Source of the DNA: Neorhizobium galegae
GTDB lineage: Bacteria > Pseudomonadota > Alphaproteobacteria > Rhizobiales > Rhizobiaceae
Reading direction: 5' to 3'
Assembly (NCBI RefSeq): GCF_017877055.1
Contig: NZ_JAGIPG010000003.1
Location: 62,001 to 126,000, forward strand
DNA length: 64,000 nucleotides
This document shows positions 36,227-45,724 of this stretch, one piece after another. The position numbers and the translations under genes are program-made. How positions within the stretch are numbered: position 1 is the first letter of the stretch; every line of letters begins with the position of its first letter. The notes beneath the pieces were generated by a model that was not told the DNA's origin, ran no database searches, and worked only from the letters and a program-made list of their open reading frames with translations.

Positions 36227-37888
36227 ATGCCATCGACACTGGATCATCTGACGAAAGCACCCTTCAATCTCGATCGCGAAGCCCTCGACTGGGTGACCCG
36301 GACGTTTCAGTCTCTGGACGATACCGCCCGTACAGCCCAGCTTTTCAATCTCAATTCGCGCGGTGACGACCGCGAGACGGAGATTATCCGCCTCGGCGAA
36401 CTGCAACCGGGCGGCATCACCCGCTATTTCGGCGCCGATGGTAACAGGGAACGCGAGCACATGGCCGCGATCCAGGCCAAGGCCAAAGTGCCTTTGCTCG
36501 TTTCCGCCGATCTCGAAGGCTCCCGCATGAGCCTCCCCTTCGGCACGGCCGTCCCCAATCCGCTGGCACTGGCAGCCGTCGATGATGTCGAGCTGACCGA
36601 GGCGATTTCCGACCTGATGGCGCGCGAAGCCCGTTCCGTCGGGATCAACTGGTCCTTCACGCCGGTGCTGGATATCAACGCGGCCTTTCGCAGCCCGATC
36701 GTCGCTACCCGGGGATATGGCTCGGATCCGGCGCGGATCGAACGTCACGCACTGGCGCAGATGCGTGTCTTCCAGCGGCTCGGCCTTGCCGCGACCGTGA
36801 AACACTGGCCGGGCGAAGGATATGACGAACGCGACCAGCATCTCGTCACCACGATCAATCCGCTGTCGATGGAAGAATGGCGCGCCACCTTCGGCCCGCT
36901 CTATAAGGCCGCCATCGACCAAGGGGTCAAGTCCGTCATGTCGGCGCATATCGCGCTGCCGGCCTATGTCTTGGAACGCGATCCCGATGCCGGCGAAGAA
37001 GCCTATCTGCCGGCCTCAGTCTCTGCTCCGCTCAATATCGCGCTCCTGCGCGGCGAGCTCGGGTTCAACGGCCTTATCGTCTCAGACGCAAGCGAGATGG
37101 CAGGTCTCTCCGGCGTGATGCCGGCGCACGACGCGAAGATCGAGATCATTGCGGGTGGCTGCGACATGGTCCTTTTCTCCTCCAGGCCGGAGGCTGAAAT
37201 TGCTGCGGTGCGTGACGCCGTCCATTCCGGGCGCATTCCGGCAGAACGTTTCCACGATGCGGTCACACGCGTCCTCGCCCTCAAGGCTTCGCTCGGCCTG
37301 CATCGCACCGTCGAGATGCCGGTCCATGCCGGTGCGGCTCCCGCCCAAAAACTCGCTCACGAAGCTTTCGCTCGCGCCCCGACTCTGGTGAAGGACAGGA
37401 ACGGCACGCTGCCGCTCGATCCCGAAAAGCATCGCCGCATCCTTGTCGTTTCCGGCGGGATCGTCGAGCCGATGCCGAATGCGAGGCTGGATTTCAAGCT
37501 GCCGGAAATGCTGGCTGCCGAGGGTTTCGAGGTGACCCTCAATCCCTACGGCACGCCGCTCGATGCGGACGGGCACGATCTTGTCCTCTATCTGTTCGGC
37601 GAAGAGGCCCTTCTGACGCGCGGGCGCATCTTTCTCGATTGGCGGGCACTTCACGGGGATTTCAGAGCGGCCATGAAACGGCCGTGGACGAGCCTGCCGA
37701 CCGTGATGATTTCCTTCGGTTTTCCCTATTATCTCTACGACGCCCCCCGGGTGCCGACCTATATAAACGCCTATTCCACCCATGAGGCGATGCAGGCCGC
37801 CGTGGTGGAGGCGTTGATGGGGCGTAGGCCGTGGAACCGGAAGAGCCCTATTGATCCCTTTGCCGGAGCGTTTGACGCGCGATTCTGA
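36227..37888 (+). CDS. GH3 beta-N-acetylhexosaminidase (NagZ-type)
   Basis: A 553-residue GH3 enzyme. The nucleophile Asp287 is in GLIVSDASEMAG. The NagZ-specific acid-base loop reads KHWPGEG (192-198), then four residues and DQH (203-205), matching the Asp-His dyad of NagZ rather than ordinary beta-glucosidases. The usual G-H-G is G-E-G here. A second alpha/beta domain follows after residue 380. There is no signal peptide. It lies 12 bp after the sulfatase gene, and implies a desulfated GlcNAc- or GalNAc-containing substrate. Confidence 0.88.
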   Translation: MPSTLDHLTKAPFNLDREALDWVTRTFQSLDDTARTAQLFNLNSRGDDRETEIIRLGELQPGGITRYFGADGNREREHMAAIQAKAKVPLLVSADLEGSRMSLPFGTAVPNPLALAAVDDVELTEAISDLMAREARSVGINWSFTPVLDINAAFRSPIVATRGYGSDPARIERHALAQMRVFQRLGLAATVKHWPGEGYDERDQHLVTTINPLSMEEWRATFGPLYKAAIDQGVKSVMSAHIALPAYVLERDPDAGEEAYLPASVSAPLNIALLRGELGFNGLIVSDASEMAGLSGVMPAHDAKIEIIAGGCDMVLFSSRPEAEIAAVRDAVHSGRIPAERFHDAVTRVLALKASLGLHRTVEMPVHAGAAPAQKLAHEAFARAPTLVKDRNGTLPLDPEKHRRILVVSGGIVEPMPNARLDFKLPEMLAAEGFEVTLNPYGTPLDADGHDLVLYLFGEEALLTRGRIFLDWRALHGDFRAAMKRPWTSLPTVMISFGFPYYLYDAPRVPTYINAYSTHEAMQAAVVEALMGRRPWNRKSPIDPFAGAFDARF

Positions 37889-37950
37889 TCGCGCTGCGGA
37901 AGATGCCGGATGAGACGAATGCGGGACCGCGCCTTCTTCAAAGGCGGCGA

Positions 37951-38886
37951 TCATGTCCCGGCGTCATAGGCAACCCTGAAACCCGTATTGCTCGAGGCGC
38001 TATCCGGGGAGAGACCCATCCGCGCTGCGATCCGGTACCGATAGCAGTAACTTTTGTGGCAGAGGAACGAACCGCCCTTCAGCACCTTGTCGGAAAAGCG
38101 CTTCGCCTGTTCATTCCGCGCCTTTGCCTGTTTCGAGAGTGAGCGCACCTTGAAAGGGTCGGCGGTCCACTCCCAGACATTGCCGGCGAGATTGTAGAAG
38201 CCGGCCTCATTCGGAGCGAAGCTGCGTACCGGCGCAGTGCCGAAATATCCGTCCTGGAGCGTGTTGGTGTCGGGGAAGCGGCCCTGCCAGATATTGCAGA
38301 AGATCGCCTCGTCGGTCGGCTCCTCCTCACCCCAGGGATACCGCCGGCGGCGGTTTCCGCCGCGCGCGGCATGCTCCCATTCCGCTTCCGTCGGCAGGCG
38401 CCCGCCGACCCATTGCGCGAATGCGAGCGCATCGTTCCAGGAAACGTGGGTGACCGGATGGTCAAGCCGATCGTCGATGGAACTGTCCCGACCTTCCGGC
38501 TGCCGCCACGTGGCATCATCGATGCGCGTCCACCAGGGGGTGCCGACGACGCCGCCCGTCGCAAGGCTGATGTCGCCGAGCAGCGGCGCGAACACGGCGG
38601 AGGAGCCGAAGCGTTCCGATTCCGTCACATACCCGGTCGCGTCGACGAATGCGGCAAACCTGCCGATCGTGACCGTCTCGGCCTCGAGCTGATAATCCTG
38701 CAGCGAGACCTTGCGCTCCGGCCCCTCGCCATCGGCGGAGATAACCGGATCATGCGTTCCGACGAACGTGTCGCCACCCTTGACGGCAATCGTTTGCCCA
38801 CGGATGCCGCGAGAGATCGTGTTTGCGGATGTGTCGAATATTCCCTGCCCCGTTTCCCGTCTCGATCCTGAACAGCATCCACTCAT
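37951..38886 (-). CDS. Formylglycine-generating enzyme
   Basis: A 311-residue SUMF1-type enzyme that oxidises the active-site Cys of sulfatases to formylglycine. The catalytic copper-binding pair Cys276 and Cys281 is in GGSFLCHKSYCYRYRIAAR, which is the diagnostic motif; other family parts are GGRLPTEAEWEHAARGG and NLAGNVWEWT. The ATG at 38886 (MSGCCSGSRR) is chosen because true bacterial enzymes often start with a Cys-Cys pair; an ATG at 38949 is possible. It converges on the GH3 gene and serves both sulfatases in the window. Confidence 0.92.
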   Translation of the reverse strand: MSGCCSGSRRETGQGIFDTSANTISRGIRGQTIAVKGGDTFVGTHDPVISADGEGPERKVSLQDYQLEAETVTIGRFAAFVDATGYVTESERFGSSAVFAPLLGDISLATGGVVGTPWWTRIDDATWRQPEGRDSSIDDRLDHPVTHVSWNDALAFAQWVGGRLPTEAEWEHAARGGNRRRRYPWGEEEPTDEAIFCNIWQGRFPDTNTLQDGYFGTAPVRSFAPNEAGFYNLAGNVWEWTADPFKVRSLSKQAKARNEQAKRFSDKVLKGGSFLCHKSYCYRYRIAARMGLSPDSASSNTGFRVAYDAGT

Positions 38887-39406
38887 CGCATTTTCCCGAT
38901 AGGCCTTTATTCCTTCTACGGACTCGGACGGCAGCCTCATCGTCCTCATCGACGGCTTCGCCTTGATAATCTATTAACGCCCGATCGCGGGAATGCCAAA
39001 AGCAATCGGACGACGAGGGCTGGAAACGCGGTCATCTTCTCGACGTTGTGCACCTGCTCTTCGCAGTTGCGAACGGCACCACAAAACCAACATCATTTCC
39101 GGCCAACTAGGTCGTCGACGGTCTGCAGCCTTGGCCAAGGCTGCCGGATCGCGCCGTCGGACGAGACGATCGACTCCTTCGGTCACTTGGGAATCCGCGC
39201 GAGGCTGCTAGGGGAAAATTGCATGGAGAGATCGATGACCGAAGTGTCCAGCAGATAGGCCGTCCCATTTTAATGCGGCAAGGAAATCTCACGCACCATT
39301 GGCGCGGAACCTGCGGCTTGAAAAGGAGCCGGAACTCCGGGAAAGAGGGTAGCTACGGAATGATGTCGCTCACGTACGATCGGTATTTGTCGCGAAGAGG
39401 TCGGTC
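38887..39406. other. Intergenic stretch without a convincing gene (520 bp)
   Basis: This stretch separates the sulfated-glycan unit from the surface-polysaccharide genes. It contains only short frames without ribosome sites. The minus strand around 39190-39270 encodes YLLDTSVIDLSMQFSPSSL, which faintly recalls IS4 transposases or a PIN-domain start, but it ends at once. It may be the trace of an old insertion at this boundary. Confidence 0.5.
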
Positions 39407-40888
39407 ATGAGTATCGCTGACCGCCTGGTAACCGGAAGTCTCTGGGTCTCCTTCTCAAGGATCATCGTCAATGGATTGTCGACCCTCAGCACCATTATCC
39501 TGGCCTGGTATCTCCTGCCGTCGGATTTCGGCCTCGTAGCGCTTGCGACCACGATGCTCGCCATCGTGACGACGATAACCGAGCTTTCGTTGAACGAAGC
39601 GCTTATCCGTCATGAGGCTCCGGGAGAATCCCATTTCAGCGCCGCATGGACACTGGCTGCGACCCGCGGCCTGATATTGTGCGCTTTGTTCGCCGCGTTC
39701 GCCTATCCGGCGTCCCTCATCTATGACGAGCCGCGCCTTTTCGGCGTCCTCCTTGTCCTGAGCCTCAGCCTCCTCATCAACGGGTTCGCAAATCCACGAA
39801 GGATCATGCTCCAGCGGGAGCTGATTTTCTGGCAGGAGTTCGTACTGAACGTTGCCCAGAAGATTGCCGGATTCGTGGCAACCGTCGCCATCGCCGTCAT
39901 CTATCAAACCTATTGGGCGCTCGTGGTCGGGACATTGGTGATGCAGGTCACCAATGTCGTGGCGTCCTATTTCATCCTGCCGTTCCGGCCCCGGGTCACC
40001 TTCTCCCATATGCGCGAATTCTTTTCGTTTTCGATCTGGATTACCGCCGGGCAGATCGTCAACACGCTCAACTGGCGTTTCGACTACCTGCTCATCGGCA
40101 AGCTGCTGACCGGCTCCGCCCTTGGATATTATTCGCTGGGAGGTCAGCTCGCGATGACGCCCACGCGCGAGGCGACCGCGCCGCTGACCGCCACCATCTA
40201 TCCCGCTTTTGCCAATGTCCGCCACGATCCCGCGCGTCTCGCCGCAGCCTATCAGCGAACGCAGGCATTGCTGACGGCGGTCGCTTTGCCCGCCGGCATC
40301 GGGATGGCGGTCATCGCAGATCCCCTGGTCAGGCTCGTGCTTGGCGAAAAGTGGCTTCCGGTGATTTTCATCATCCAGGCGCTGGCCTCCGTTTATGCGC
40401 TGCAGACATTGGGATCTCTCAATCAGCCCCTCGGCATGGCGCTGGGGCAAACCCGGACCCTGTTCATCCGCGACGCGCAGATGCTTCTCGTCCGGATCCC
40501 GGTGATTACGATCGGCCTGGTGTTCTGGGGGCTTCCGGGATTGATATTCAGCCGTGTGCTCACCGGCCTTTTCAGCGCTTTCGTGAACATGGTCATCGTG
40601 AAGCGCTTCATAAGCGTTTCGGTCTCCGCGCAGCTATGGGCAAATTTCAGAGCACTTGCCAGCTCGGCCGTCATGGCTGCCGGCGTCTCGCTTGCCGATC
40701 GCTCCATGGGAGTCGAGACCACACATACCGGGCTGGTCCTACAACTTGCCGCCCTTATCTGCCTTGGAGGCGTTCTCTATTGCGGCACCAGTATCTTTCT
40801 CTGGCTGGTTATGGATCGCCCAAACGGTCCGGAGACTGAAGTCAGAAAGATCGCCGCCAAGGTATTGTCCAAAGTCAGTCACGCCTGA
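39407..40888 (+). CDS. Wzx/ExoT-type polysaccharide flippase
   Basis: A 493-residue membrane protein of the polysaccharide-transporter (MATE-like) family with about 12-14 helices. The start ADRLVTGSLWVSFSRIIVNG and ILAWYLLPSDFGLVALATTM is typical of WzxC/ExoT proteins that move lipid-linked repeat units across the inner membrane. AGAGG precedes the ATG at 39407. Its partners are the two genes downstream. Polymerase and other transferases are not in the window. Confidence 0.88.
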   Translation: MSIADRLVTGSLWVSFSRIIVNGLSTLSTIILAWYLLPSDFGLVALATTMLAIVTTITELSLNEALIRHEAPGESHFSAAWTLAATRGLILCALFAAFAYPASLIYDEPRLFGVLLVLSLSLLINGFANPRRIMLQRELIFWQEFVLNVAQKIAGFVATVAIAVIYQTYWALVVGTLVMQVTNVVASYFILPFRPRVTFSHMREFFSFSIWITAGQIVNTLNWRFDYLLIGKLLTGSALGYYSLGGQLAMTPTREATAPLTATIYPAFANVRHDPARLAAAYQRTQALLTAVALPAGIGMAVIADPLVRLVLGEKWLPVIFIIQALASVYALQTLGSLNQPLGMALGQTRTLFIRDAQMLLVRIPVITIGLVFWGLPGLIFSRVLTGLFSAFVNMVIVKRFISVSVSAQLWANFRALASSAVMAAGVSLADRSMGVETTHTGLVLQLAALICLGGVLYCGTSIFLWLVMDRPNGPETEVRKIAAKVLSKVSHA

Positions 40889-40929
40889 TCGCGGGGCTTG
40901 TTCTTCTAAACTTTTGAAAGAGAGGCATA

Positions 40930-41928
40930 ATGTCAGGTGCTCAGCAATCCGAACTTATCACCAAGCTTCAGGACAGGACCCACGATTGCCTTAAGGAGTT
41001 CATCCGGCCTGATGAACCGATAGCGATACTGGACTTTCCCGACATCAGGAATTGCGGAGATTCCGCGATCTGGCTGGGAGAGATGGCCTATTTGCAGCAG
41101 CGGTACGCAAAGCGGCCTTCCTACGTTTGCACGACCGATGATTTCTCACCGGATGAACTCAAGAGCTCTGCCCCGAACGGCCCGATCTTCATCCATGGGG
41201 GCGGCAATTTCGGCGATATATGGGTATTTCATCAGGATTTCCGGGAGCGCGTGATGGAGCTGTTTCCCGACCGGCAGATCGTCCAGTTTCCGCAGTCGAT
41301 TCACTACAAGTCCGCAGAACGGCTGGAGCAAAGCAAGCGCGCGATCGGCAAGCACAGGAACTTCGTGCTCCTGGTGCGCGACGAGGAGTCGTTTCAGTTC
41401 GCCAAGGAAAATTTCGATTGCCAGGTCTATCTCTGCCCGGACATGGCCTTCTGCATCGGCAAGATAGAGCCCGCCGCGCCGGAGTTTCCGGTCCTCGCAA
41501 TGCTCCGCCAGGACAAGGAACAGGTTGGAACGGTCGACTTTTCCGCCTATCCTGACATCCCGAAGGAGGACTGGATTACCGAGAGCCGATCGAAGGTGCG
41601 CGTCGCAAAAGCGCTTGGGGCTGCCTCTGCGCTGCTGCATCTCACCCCTTCCGAAATGCGGCTGCGGAAGCTGGATGCTGCGGCCAACAACCGCTTCCAG
41701 CGCGGCATAGGGCAGATTTCCCGCGGAAAGGCGATCGTGACCGACCGTCTGCATGTGCATATCTGCTCGCTTCTCATCGGACGCAGCCATGCCGTGCTCG
41801 ACAATAACTACGGAAAGATCCGCCGATTCATGAACGCCTTTTCGGGAGGCACCGATCTCTCCTACAAGGCGACCTCGCTCGACGACGGCATCAGATGGGC
41901 AAGAGAACAGGCGGGTGTCGCGGCATGA
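40930..41928 (+). CDS. Polysaccharide pyruvyl-transferase-like protein
   Basis: A 332-residue protein of the PS_pyruv_trans family (ExoV and relatives), which puts pyruvate ketals on sugar residues of exopolysaccharides. Visible marks are NCGDSAIWLGEMAYLQ, the glycine loop FIHGGGNFGDIWVFH (about 80-94) and TDRLHVHICSLLIGRSH (about 271-287). It acts in the cytoplasm on lipid-linked precursor. A small-intergenic unit with the flippase and glycosyltransferase. Confidence 0.85.
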   Translation: MSGAQQSELITKLQDRTHDCLKEFIRPDEPIAILDFPDIRNCGDSAIWLGEMAYLQQRYAKRPSYVCTTDDFSPDELKSSAPNGPIFIHGGGNFGDIWVFHQDFRERVMELFPDRQIVQFPQSIHYKSAERLEQSKRAIGKHRNFVLLVRDEESFQFAKENFDCQVYLCPDMAFCIGKIEPAAPEFPVLAMLRQDKEQVGTVDFSAYPDIPKEDWITESRSKVRVAKALGAASALLHLTPSEMRLRKLDAAANNRFQRGIGQISRGKAIVTDRLHVHICSLLIGRSHAVLDNNYGKIRRFMNAFSGGTDLSYKATSLDDGIRWAREQAGVAA

Positions 41929-41959
41929 CGCTGCCTGAGATCAACGACCGGAGGCTGGT

Positions 41960-42781
41960 ATGAGTGTTGTGACCTTCATCATCCCTGTCCGGCATCAGGA
42001 CAACGCGCGCGACTGGAGCATCCTGAAGCGAAACCTGACGCAGACCGTGGCATCCATCGCGAACCAGACCAATCCCGACTGGCGGGGAGTGATCGTCGCC
42101 AACAGGGGTGCCGATCTTCCTGCCCTGCCGGAGAAGTTCTCGGTGGCATGGGTGGACTTTCCGCCGAACGACATCCACGAACGGGGCGATGCGACGGAAG
42201 AGGATTTTCTCGATTCCTTCCGCGCCGACAAAGGCCGCCGCGTGCTTGCGGGCATGCTGGCGGCCCGTGATTGCCGCTTCTTCATGATCGTCGACGATGA
42301 CGATTTTGTCAGCGCCCGAATTACCGAATATGCCGCCCGGCACCCGGACGGGAACGGCTGGACGATCGACAAGGGCTATATCTGGGACGACGGCGGCAGC
42401 ATTCTGTTGTGCCGCGACCAGTTCAACCATTATTGCGGAACGTCGCTGATCATTCGTTCGGACCTCTACGGACTGCCGTCAAAGGCGGAAGACGTTTCCC
42501 TTCCATGGATCAAGGACATGCTTGGCAGCCATGTTCGCATAGAATCGATTTTGGCTGAACGCGGTACGCCCTTGAATGCCCTGCCGTTCCGGGGTGCGGT
42601 CTACCGTGTCGCCCACAAGGGATCGCACAGCAAGGCGCCCAGCCTGATCCATATGTATTTCCTGAACAGGAACGTTCTCAAGCGGCCTGTCCGGGTTCTC
42701 AAGAATCTGACGAAGCTCCGACCGCTGTCGGCCGGATACAGGAAAGAGTTTTTCGGGCTTGCCGCCGGAAAGACGGAGTAG
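41960..42781 (+). CDS. GT-A type glycosyltransferase-like protein
   Basis: A 273-residue protein that begins like a GT2 glycosyltransferase (VVTFIIPVRHQDNARDW) and carries an acidic cluster FMIVDDDDFVSARI (about 109-122), as in the metal-binding DxD of GT-A folds. After that the sequence is less typical. It has no membrane helix. It probably adds a sugar to the same surface polysaccharide. The acceptor cannot be told. Confidence 0.75.
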   Translation: MSVVTFIIPVRHQDNARDWSILKRNLTQTVASIANQTNPDWRGVIVANRGADLPALPEKFSVAWVDFPPNDIHERGDATEEDFLDSFRADKGRRVLAGMLAARDCRFFMIVDDDDFVSARITEYAARHPDGNGWTIDKGYIWDDGGSILLCRDQFNHYCGTSLIIRSDLYGLPSKAEDVSLPWIKDMLGSHVRIESILAERGTPLNALPFRGAVYRVAHKGSHSKAPSLIHMYFLNRNVLKRPVRVLKNLTKLRPLSAGYRKEFFGLAAGKTE

Positions 42782-42807
42782 ATATCGCGGCGTCGGCACC
42801 GATCACA

Positions 42808-45435
42808 TTACCACTTCACGCTGAACCCGACTTTGGCGCCGATGCTGTTGCTGCCGCCGAAGTCCTTGAGGCTGGTGCGAGCGAAGGCTTCCCCGTGGAC
42901 TGCATACCGGTCGTCGGACCAGCTGAGCGAGCCGCCCAGGCTGAGGCCGCCCCAGAGCGGCTGGTTGTCGCTGACGACCTTGATCCCGGAGACATCGACA
43001 TTCGAGCCGTCGAGGAAGTCGTAATAGAGATTGGCGATGCCGTAGAATTTCGAGCGGCTGATCCTTCCCGCCGCGTCCTTCCAGTCGCTATCATAATCGG
43101 CCGAGACGCCGAGGCGGCCGGTCAGGCTGTCGGCATCGTCCAGCGATACGGCGGTGCCATAGGCGTCGGTGAAGTCGTCGAACCGAACGGAGGAATAGGC
43201 CAGCTGCGCCTGCGGTGTCAGCGACCACTGGCGCGTCAGCGCGATCTTCTGTCCGGCTTCGACGCTCAGGCCATAACCGAAGCCGTCATTGCCGTCGGCA
43301 AGTGTGGATTGGAGCGTCCCGGAGTTGAGATTGCTGTCATACCAGGTGACGGCGGCCTGAGTATCGACGTAGAAGCCGCTATTGCCATACCAGGTCAAGG
43401 TGCCGTCGAAGCCATAGCCGGTCGTATCGATGCTGCCCTTGCCAAAGCGCGAGGAGATATCCGCGGAGGCCGTGTCGAAGTGAAAACTGAGGCCGCCGAC
43501 CAGCGCGCCGCTCCTGCCTTCATGCAGCATGCCGTCGATCCCCGCCTGCATCGTCCAGGTGTCCAGATCGTATTCGGTGCCGGTTGTCGACGTTCTCGGA
43601 TTGAGATGCGCATGCGTGCTGTCGATGCGGGTCCAGATCGCCTTGGTGGGGTCGTTCTCCGCTTGTCCGTTGTCGATCGCCCGTCCGCTGCTGCGCTGGC
43701 GCAAGGTGCCGAATTCGTTGAGCGTCTGCAGCACGCCGGCATAGGTCTCGTAGAGAGGAACGCTCGGCGCATAGACCATACCGATCCCTACACCTGCCGG
43801 ATTGAGCAGGGTCGAACGCAGATACCAGTCACCGTCGGCAGGCGTGCTGACGCCGCCCTGGTAGAGCCGATAGGCGTAGGCTCCGCCGACCACGGCCTGA
43901 TCGCCCTCGAATACATAGTCGCCGAGCAGCGAAAAGGTGCCGGCGGACGTGCCCCCGACATCGACGATCTTGATGCCTTCGACGGTCTGCCCTCCGCCTC
44001 CACCGAGATTGGTGACCGTGACATTGGTCGTGCCTGCGGTATTGCCCGTCACCACGAGCCGGTCGGTCGGCGAGGTATCGCCGCCGAGCACGGTTTCGAT
44101 CGCCAGCGTGCCGCCGGTGCCGGTATAGTTGCCGGCGATCGTCAGCGTGCCGATCGAATTGCCGGGCGCGATCGTGCCGCCGCTGGTCGTCGTTCCCACC
44201 TGGCCGATGCCTTGCAAAACGCCAGCGGCGCGAACGTCCATGGTTCCGCCAACGGTTCCATTCACGGCAAGCGTGCCGTCATAGATTGTCCAGTTGGTGG
44301 CGGCGGTATCCGTGCCGGTCAGCGTCCATTTGCTGCTGCCGGTCTTTTCGAACACATCGAAGTTCCGGTACTGCGCGGCGACGCCGATCGCAGAGATGTC
44401 GAAGCTGTCATTACCGGCACCGCCGAGGCGCAGCGTGTCGGTGGTGGGCGCGACGCCGGCGACGACGTTGCCTACGATTACGGAACCGGCCTGAAGTTCG
44501 AGCGTCAGCGTACCTGTCGTCGCCGCGACTGACCGGGTTATGGCGTCCGCCTGACCCCCACCGGCACGGATCGTGCCGCTGTTGACGATGTCGAGATTGA
44601 CGATCGCGCTGCCGGACGAGATGCCTGCCCCGCCGGTTCCGCCTTCGATCGTGCCGGTGTTGACAATCTGGTTTGCCTGGACGCGTACCAGCACGCCGGA
44701 GCTGTTCAATGAGCCCGCCGTACCTGTTCCGCCACGGATCGTCCCATTGTTCACCAGCGAGCCTGCGTTGCCCGGTCCGCTATAATTGACGCCCGCGCCT
44801 CCGGTCGCGCCCTGACCACCTTCAATGAGACCATTGTTGATCAGAATGGAGTTGCGCGTCATGTCCACCCCGACACCTCCGGCGCCTCCGCCGCGACCTT
44901 CCCCGCCGTGGATGGTGCCATTATTGACGACGTTCGTGAATAGGAGCCGCGCACCTGCGCCGCCTGCACCGCCTGCGCCACCACCGGCACCACCGGTAAT
45001 CGAACCGTTGTTGACGATCGAAGAGCGGTTAATCGTCGACCTTGTATAGAGACCGAAACCGCCCGCTGTCGTGCCCGCACCATCACCGCCTACGAACGTA
45101 CCCGCGACAGTTACAGTGTTTCCACCGGTATGATCAAATGAAAGGGGTGCGTTGTTGGTGGCACCGGTGATCGTAAAACCCTGAGTATCTATGGCAATCG
45201 GCTTCGAGGGTGTCGGGAAGATGGTACTTGTCGACGTCGAGAAGCTGCTCGTCAGCACGATCGTTGCGCTGGCGTCGCCACTGGCATTCGCCGCGGTGAT
45301 GGCATTGCTCAGTTCGGTTTCGTTGCTGACCATATAGGTCGCGGCTGAAACTGAAGTCGCGAGCGAACAGCCGAAGCTTAGTGCCGCCAGGCAGATGCCG
45401 GAAAGAAGCTTCTGCTTCCTTGTGCTGCGAAACAT
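42808..45435 (-). CDS. Type V autotransporter with Gly/Asn-rich passenger
   Basis: An 875-residue outer-membrane protein. An extended signal peptide covers residues 1-32 (LLSGICLAALSFGCSLATSV). The passenger (33-590) is a beta-helix with many units such as SIVNNGSITGG, NVVNNGTIHGG and LVNNGTIRGG. The last 270 residues form the autotransporter beta-barrel, ending GAKVGFSVKW with the terminal aromatic residue needed for BAM insertion. No protease triad or RGD was seen. It probably acts as an adhesin or surface sheath. Confidence 0.9.
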   Translation of the reverse strand: MFRSTRKQKLLSGICLAALSFGCSLATSVSAATYMVSNETELSNAITAANASGDASATIVLTSSFSTSTSTIFPTPSKPIAIDTQGFTITGATNNAPLSFDHTGGNTVTVAGTFVGGDGAGTTAGGFGLYTRSTINRSSIVNNGSITGGAGGGAGGAGGAGARLLFTNVVNNGTIHGGEGRGGGAGGVGVDMTRNSILINNGLIEGGQGATGGAGVNYSGPGNAGSLVNNGTIRGGTGTAGSLNSSGVLVRVQANQIVNTGTIEGGTGGAGISSGSAIVNLDIVNSGTIRAGGGQADAITRSVAATTGTLTLELQAGSVIVGNVVAGVAPTTDTLRLGGAGNDSFDISAIGVAAQYRNFDVFEKTGSSKWTLTGTDTAATNWTIYDGTLAVNGTVGGTMDVRAAGVLQGIGQVGTTTSGGTIAPGNSIGTLTIAGNYTGTGGTLAIETVLGGDTSPTDRLVVTGNTAGTTNVTVTNLGGGGGQTVEGIKIVDVGGTSAGTFSLLGDYVFEGDQAVVGGAYAYRLYQGGVSTPADGDWYLRSTLLNPAGVGIGMVYAPSVPLYETYAGVLQTLNEFGTLRQRSSGRAIDNGQAENDPTKAIWTRIDSTHAHLNPRTSTTGTEYDLDTWTMQAGIDGMLHEGRSGALVGGLSFHFDTASADISSRFGKGSIDTTGYGFDGTLTWYGNSGFYVDTQAAVTWYDSNLNSGTLQSTLADGNDGFGYGLSVEAGQKIALTRQWSLTPQAQLAYSSVRFDDFTDAYGTAVSLDDADSLTGRLGVSADYDSDWKDAAGRISRSKFYGIANLYYDFLDGSNVDVSGIKVVSDNQPLWGGLSLGGSLSWSDDRYAVHGEAFARTSLKDFGGSNSIGAKVGFSVKW

Positions 45436-45724
45436 AGCACCCGCCTTAGGTAAATGTTTTGAAGATTAATTAGAAAGGCAACATATTGGAATCGATACCT
45501 TTCTCGCGATTAAAATTGACGAATGTTAAGAAAGCATGATCACCCGGACAAAACGGTCGGAGGTGAAGGAAGGGCGGCGCCGAGGGGGCGCCCGGGATCG
45601 TGCCATCCGTTGCGGTGTCTGGCCAGAGTTGCCGGTGCTTCCTGAAGGACGATCTTCCCGGCGTCTCGGCCATCGGAGGGGGTCCGGCGTCCTGAGTTCC
45701 CGACCGAATGGCCCCGCCCGAGCG
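45436..45724 (-). promoter_or_regulatory. Upstream region of the autotransporter with leader hairpin
   Basis: This 289-bp gap precedes the autotransporter gene. AGAAAGG (45472-45478) and CCTTTCT (45498-45504) form a 7-bp inverted repeat with a 19-base loop in the AT-rich part, which may be a leader hairpin or an operator. The rest, nearer the AraC gene end, shows nothing else. Confidence 0.4.

Noticed and set aside
39107..39292. Minus-strand fragment YLLDTSVIDLSMQFSPSSL as an IS4 transposase or PIN-domain toxin remnant
   Set aside because: The similarity covers fewer than 20 residues and fits two unrelated families; the frame stops at once, and no terminal repeats or target duplication were seen.
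42895..44532. A 545-codon plus-strand frame opposite the autotransporter
   Set aside because: It is the antisense shadow of a repetitive GC-rich gene, with no domain or ribosome site.
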